Shown piece by piece: positions 6,101 to 8,160 of a stretch of DNA of 8,160 bases. Location: the NCBI GenBank assembly GCA_958438185.1, contig CAUBQU010000046.1:1-8160 (forward strand). The letters run 5' to 3'. The position numbers were made by a program, and so were the translations under genes. Within the stretch, counting starts at the first letter, position 1. Every line of letters begins with the position of its first letter. This DNA is from an uncultured Oscillospiraceae bacterium (GTDB taxonomy: Bacteria > Bacillota > Clostridia > Oscillospirales > Oscillospiraceae). Under the pieces are notes generated by a model, which saw only the letters and a list, made by a program, of their open reading frames with translations, was not told the DNA's origin and searched no databases.

Positions 6101-8160
6101 CAAAGCTGCGGATGGATGGGAACCAGATCCGCTGCCAGATCAAGGACGAGGGCGGCGCGACGCTCTATACCGATACCGTACGCCTGCAGGTGCAGGATGT
6201 GGACTTTGACGCCGCCGTGGCGGCAAGCGCCCTGTATGCCCGGTACCAGACGGGCTTTGTGACGACGCCGAAGGCGCCGGTGAGCCTCTACAGCCTGACG
6301 GGGGATATCAGCGACTGCGATGTCCTGATCCGCTATTATGACAGCTACGATGTCGATGCGCCCAATGGCCGCGGCATGCCGGGCTGGGCGCTGATCGATA
6401 CCATCGCCCAGAAGGGAAGCCTGACGGAATATATCAAATCCGGCGTCAGCGTGCCCAGCACGACGGTCAACCTGCTGCAGGAGACGCTGGACCTGCAGAG
6501 CGCAAATAAAAACGGCGCGTTCTTTACGAAGAACACCACGAAGGACGGCATCTTCTCCAACATCATCTATACGCTGGCGATGGATATGTACTATGACGGC
6601 GGCGCATGGGGCAATGAGAAGGAGGACGGCACGGCCGGCCGTACGGCGGCCTTCAACTACCTGCTGAGCCGCCTGAAGGACGACACCGCGACCGACGGCC
6701 GCTACTTTGAGAACCTGCGGCTCTGCAACGGGAAGATCACAGCCCCCGGCGCCCTGCGCTATAACGCAGAATTCGTGATCCTGATGGCCCGGTTCGCCGA
6801 TGACCCGGCTCTTGGCAAGCAGGCGCTGGCGGCGCTGCAGGATGTCCTGGAGATGCTCAATGCCCAGTTTGACAAGGGCGCGATGGACGTCTCGACAGAG
6901 ACGACGGCCCGCTACGGCTCGGCCCTGGTCGCGGCCATTAACGTGACGAACAGCAAGAGCCTGAAGGCAAACTACACCGCCCGGCTGGATGCCGTCTTCG
7001 ATAAGCTCGAAAACGCCTGGGCGAAGGACGGCGGGTATGCCGCTGCGGCGAACCTCACCGAGCGGGCGTCCCAGAGCGACGAGGCCGCGACGGCCGCGGC
7101 CATGATGGCCCTGGCGGATATGGCCAACGGCAAAGCCGTCCTGGCGGAGCTGAGCCTGCGGGTCCCGGATGAGAGCGTGGTCGCTTCGGATCTCGGCATG
7201 ATCTCGCTGCCGTCGACGGCGCTGCAGGACCTGACGCTGCCGCAGGCCGGCGCGCAGGGCACCCAGTTCACCTGGGCCTCCTCCAACGAGGCGGTCATCT
7301 CCAAAGACGGCAAGGTCACCCGCCCGGCGCAGGATACGATGGTCACGCTGACCGTCACCGGTACCTACGGCGAGGCGACGCAGACGCATGACTTTGTCAT
7401 CACAGTCCCGGCCCTGCGGGCCGCTGGCGGCGACGAGGCGTATGCCGATCTGCAGAACCTGAGCCTGCTGCCGGAGTATATCCACGATATCGACCTGCCG
7501 ACCCAGGGCGAGAACGGTTCTGCGATCACCTGGGCCTCCTCCAACGAGGCGGTCATCTCCAATGACGGCAAGGTCACCCGCCCGGCCATCGGCCAGCCCG
7601 ATGCCCACCTGACCCTGACGGCGACGGCGTCCTACGGCGAGGCAAGCCAGTCCCGCACGTTCGAGGTCAAGGTCTGGGCCCTGGTGGACACGACGACGAA
7701 CGAGGGCATGGTCAAGGATGCCTATTACAGATCCCGGGAGTACTATTACACTACGCCGGTGCTGGAGGGCTATTGGAACACCTGGGCTGCCTATGCCGCC
7801 CTGGGCGAGGAGCTCTGGGAGCGGGATTACATCTACGATACTTCGCCAAACTCTGAGGCCCAGAAGGGCGCACAGATCCTGGGCATCGTCGCCATAGGCG
7901 AGAACCCGTATAACTACAACGGGGTCAACTACGTCAAGCGCCTGCAGGACGCGGGCTACGGCGGCCCGTATGCCGTTCCTGTTTACAATATGCTGGCGCG
8001 GGATGCTGCAGGCATCAAGATGGAAGCGGATGATATGGCGACCTCCAGAAAGAGCGCGTCCGCTGCCTGGATGGGCAGCCTGTGGATGGGCCCGGATATT
8101 GGCGGCTGGGCTTGCGTTCTGACCTGCCGCGAGATCAAGGACAGCACAGAGTATTATAAC
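3196..8160 (+). CDS. Giant secreted GLUG/Ig/alpha-alpha-toroid protein, B12-riboswitch controlled (3' end beyond window)
   Basis: One frame stays open for 1655 codons and has no stop before the window ends. Residues 1-24 form a signal peptide (MKKK, hydrophobic core, cut near PAAA-E), not a lipobox. Residues about 46-375 and 496-907 are two GLUG-type beta-helix regions with recurrent VGGIVG/GGLVG motifs, each opening with a 'TA-QLA-L' segment and 'F-G-NGH/QN-ISNL'. Ig-like segments fill about 386-492 and 911-1001 (WQYSADGKTW). Residues about 1004-1319 are helical with DGGY and 'DEAATAAAMMALADM', typical of prenyltransferase-like alpha/alpha toroids. Two atrophied bacterial Ig domains follow (about 1320-1407 and 1408-1495, each with TWASSNEAVIS). 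A second toroid begins at about 1496 ('ILGIVAIGENPYNYNGVNYV'). Such toroids often precede DUF4430, as in transcobalamin-like proteins. With the B12 riboswitch upstream, surface corrinoid binding is the inferred role; adhesion is the alternative. An anchor would lie outside the window. Confidence 0.93.
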   Translation, partial: MKKKLAVLLCMLLLLSLLVIPAAAENAAAWDGSVDTSWYNTEATEFEISTAAQLAGLSAITNGKADGIKQDNFFGKTVKLMADLDLGGVKAADGTWSGQMWYPIGKSYSNAFAGTFQGNGHKISNLYIDGSKDSALNNNLGLFGCLLEDGLIKSVNVVSGQITSTQRLQPEVGGIVGDNRGVIFACHNGADLYAPQRAGGMAGVSVGSKAVIAQCSNSGKITRTATDNDAVGGICGVSNGGRLIINCYNTGTIDLRSNEMCGASGGVVGHLWMAYHTGYSATVMNCYNAGQILMPDSPDLTPAGGVIGVRGDEAVITAKNNYFLQTETLNQGVKVGVGVTAMSAAQLQAAAPALGAAFTADTEAVNGGYPLLNWEKTGVYDQAENEGLAITALQLENGTITARLNKALTYFQPKTAHFTVQATVQPAGGTAAEQALKLLSCTTALAEDGSASIVTLKFEPLALLTVGQHVSATVKILDSAAMTAELEIPVSGRWEDHQADAYAGGDGSVKNPYQIATAKQLARLAYQVNRAGETYEGKYFIQTANIDLAGTDLRSDGMEWIPIGSMISRTYKTFCGNYNGQNYTISNLTATAAQGGAGLFGATGQTGTGGEIPAQLINIKLENVTVNQDATVSYHNVGGLVGIATATDIRNCHVLSGSLTGFNSVGGLVGHFVGGDSTDPYTISGCSSTATVTGRTAGGLVGQFGNGTATGATQTDKGHVELYDSFCAGEVKSPSRALRNGGLGGLIGSGTQNNIGRVEHCYTLSNVTVLPGDNNNAESYAGGLIGDPGVGTGAVVPKDLRIENNVVLTASLSGLTAGTGYHYGRVGGLGKLEPSELAATFQNNYVISTMTLDGQAYTGTSGDDANGTTKTPAELATQATWEALGFDLTGLWTWDADLSRPVLTQKAAQYTIRITEQPQDAIAFADRAAEFYVTANRGMGTLTYTWQYSADGKTWKNFKEKSTKLTVAAKLRMDGNQIRCQIKDEGGATLYTDTVRLQVQDVDFDAAVAASALYARYQTGFVTTPKAPVSLYSLTGDISDCDVLIRYYDSYDVDAPNGRGMPGWALIDTIAQKGSLTEYIKSGVSVPSTTVNLLQETLDLQSANKNGAFFTKNTTKDGIFSNIIYTLAMDMYYDGGAWGNEKEDGTAGRTAAFNYLLSRLKDDTATDGRYFENLRLCNGKITAPGALRYNAEFVILMARFADDPALGKQALAALQDVLEMLNAQFDKGAMDVSTETTARYGSALVAAINVTNSKSLKANYTARLDAVFDKLENAWAKDGGYAAAANLTERASQSDEAATAAAMMALADMANGKAVLAELSLRVPDESVVASDLGMISLPSTALQDLTLPQAGAQGTQFTWASSNEAVISKDGKVTRPAQDTMVTLTVTGTYGEATQTHDFVITVPALRAAGGDEAYADLQNLSLLPEYIHDIDLPTQGENGSAITWASSNEAVISNDGKVTRPAIGQPDAHLTLTATASYGEASQSRTFEVKVWALVDTTTNEGMVKDAYYRSREYYYTTPVLEGYWNTWAAYAALGEELWERDYIYDTSPNSEAQKGAQILGIVAIGENPYNYNGVNYVKRLQDAGYGGPYAVPVYNMLARDAAGIKMEADDMATSRKSASAAWMGSLWMGPDIGGWACVLTCREIKDSTEYYN
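7268..7328 (+). repeat. First copy of a 61-nt intragenic repeat (Ig domain 1)
   Basis: This segment encodes the core of the first atrophied Ig domain (TWASSNEAVISKDGKVTRPA). It matches 7526-7586 at 60 of 61 positions, at a distance of 258 nt, or 86 codons. The flanking parts of the two domains are clearly diverged. Confidence 0.9.
7526..7586 (+). repeat. Second copy of the 61-nt intragenic repeat (Ig domain 2)
   Basis: This segment encodes the core of the second atrophied Ig domain. The single difference from 7268-7328 is at 7563 (T for A), which changes Lys to Asn. Near-identity at the DNA level inside otherwise diverged domains suggests gene conversion or recent partial duplication. Confidence 0.9.

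Noticed and set aside
4561..7608. Very long open frame (about 1015 codons) on the minus strand, opposite the giant gene
   Set aside because: Its product is a low-complexity Arg/Ala/Gly/Asp-rich sequence with no domain logic. The plus frame has a signal peptide, an RBS, recognisable domains and G/C-rich third positions. The antisense opening is a by-product of high GC and the scarcity of TTA, CTA and TCA codons.

Overview
The window looks like chromosomal DNA of a GC-rich, Gram-positive anaerobe, most probably a gut Clostridia member of the Oscillospiraceae type. The supporting signs are GGAGG-type ribosome binding sites, sigma-A-like promoters (including TTGTCA-17-TATAAT), strong intrinsic terminators, codons rich in G/C at the third position, and a very large secreted multidomain protein of the kind found in that group. 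The genus assignment is an inference.

Layout: (1) Positions 27-1548 hold two housekeeping genes in the same orientation: prfB (release factor 2, written as one uninterrupted frame without the usual programmed frameshift) and secG (a preprotein translocase subunit with its own extended -10 promoter and a strong terminator). (2) Positions 1600-2550 hold the convergent gene murI (glutamate racemase), which has a TTG start, a GGAGG site and a near-consensus promoter. (3) Positions 2550-3195 are a long non-coding regulatory region. It contains an 11-bp tandem direct repeat that may be a response-regulator site, a TTGACA promoter, a cobalamin (B12) riboswitch, an intrinsic terminator, and two perfect copies of a 40-bp palindromic unit. 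(4) From 3196 to the end of the window, and open past it, runs one giant gene of at least 1655 codons.

The giant gene encodes a secreted protein. In order it shows a signal peptide, a GLUG-type beta-helix region, an Ig-like linker, a second GLUG region, another Ig-like domain, an alpha/alpha-toroid-like helical domain, two 'atrophied' bacterial Ig domains and the start of a second toroid-like domain. Toroid domains of this type resemble the alpha-domain of intrinsic factor and transcobalamin. In Firmicutes they are often followed by a DUF4430 domain, the counterpart of the transcobalamin beta-domain. A B12 riboswitch with a terminator directly upstream makes it likely that the protein is made under cobalamin starvation. 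The main hypothesis from this window is therefore a large cell-surface protein that captures corrinoids in an intrinsic-factor-like way. The C-terminus, where a DUF4430 domain and a wall or S-layer anchor would be expected, lies outside the window, so this part cannot be confirmed here.
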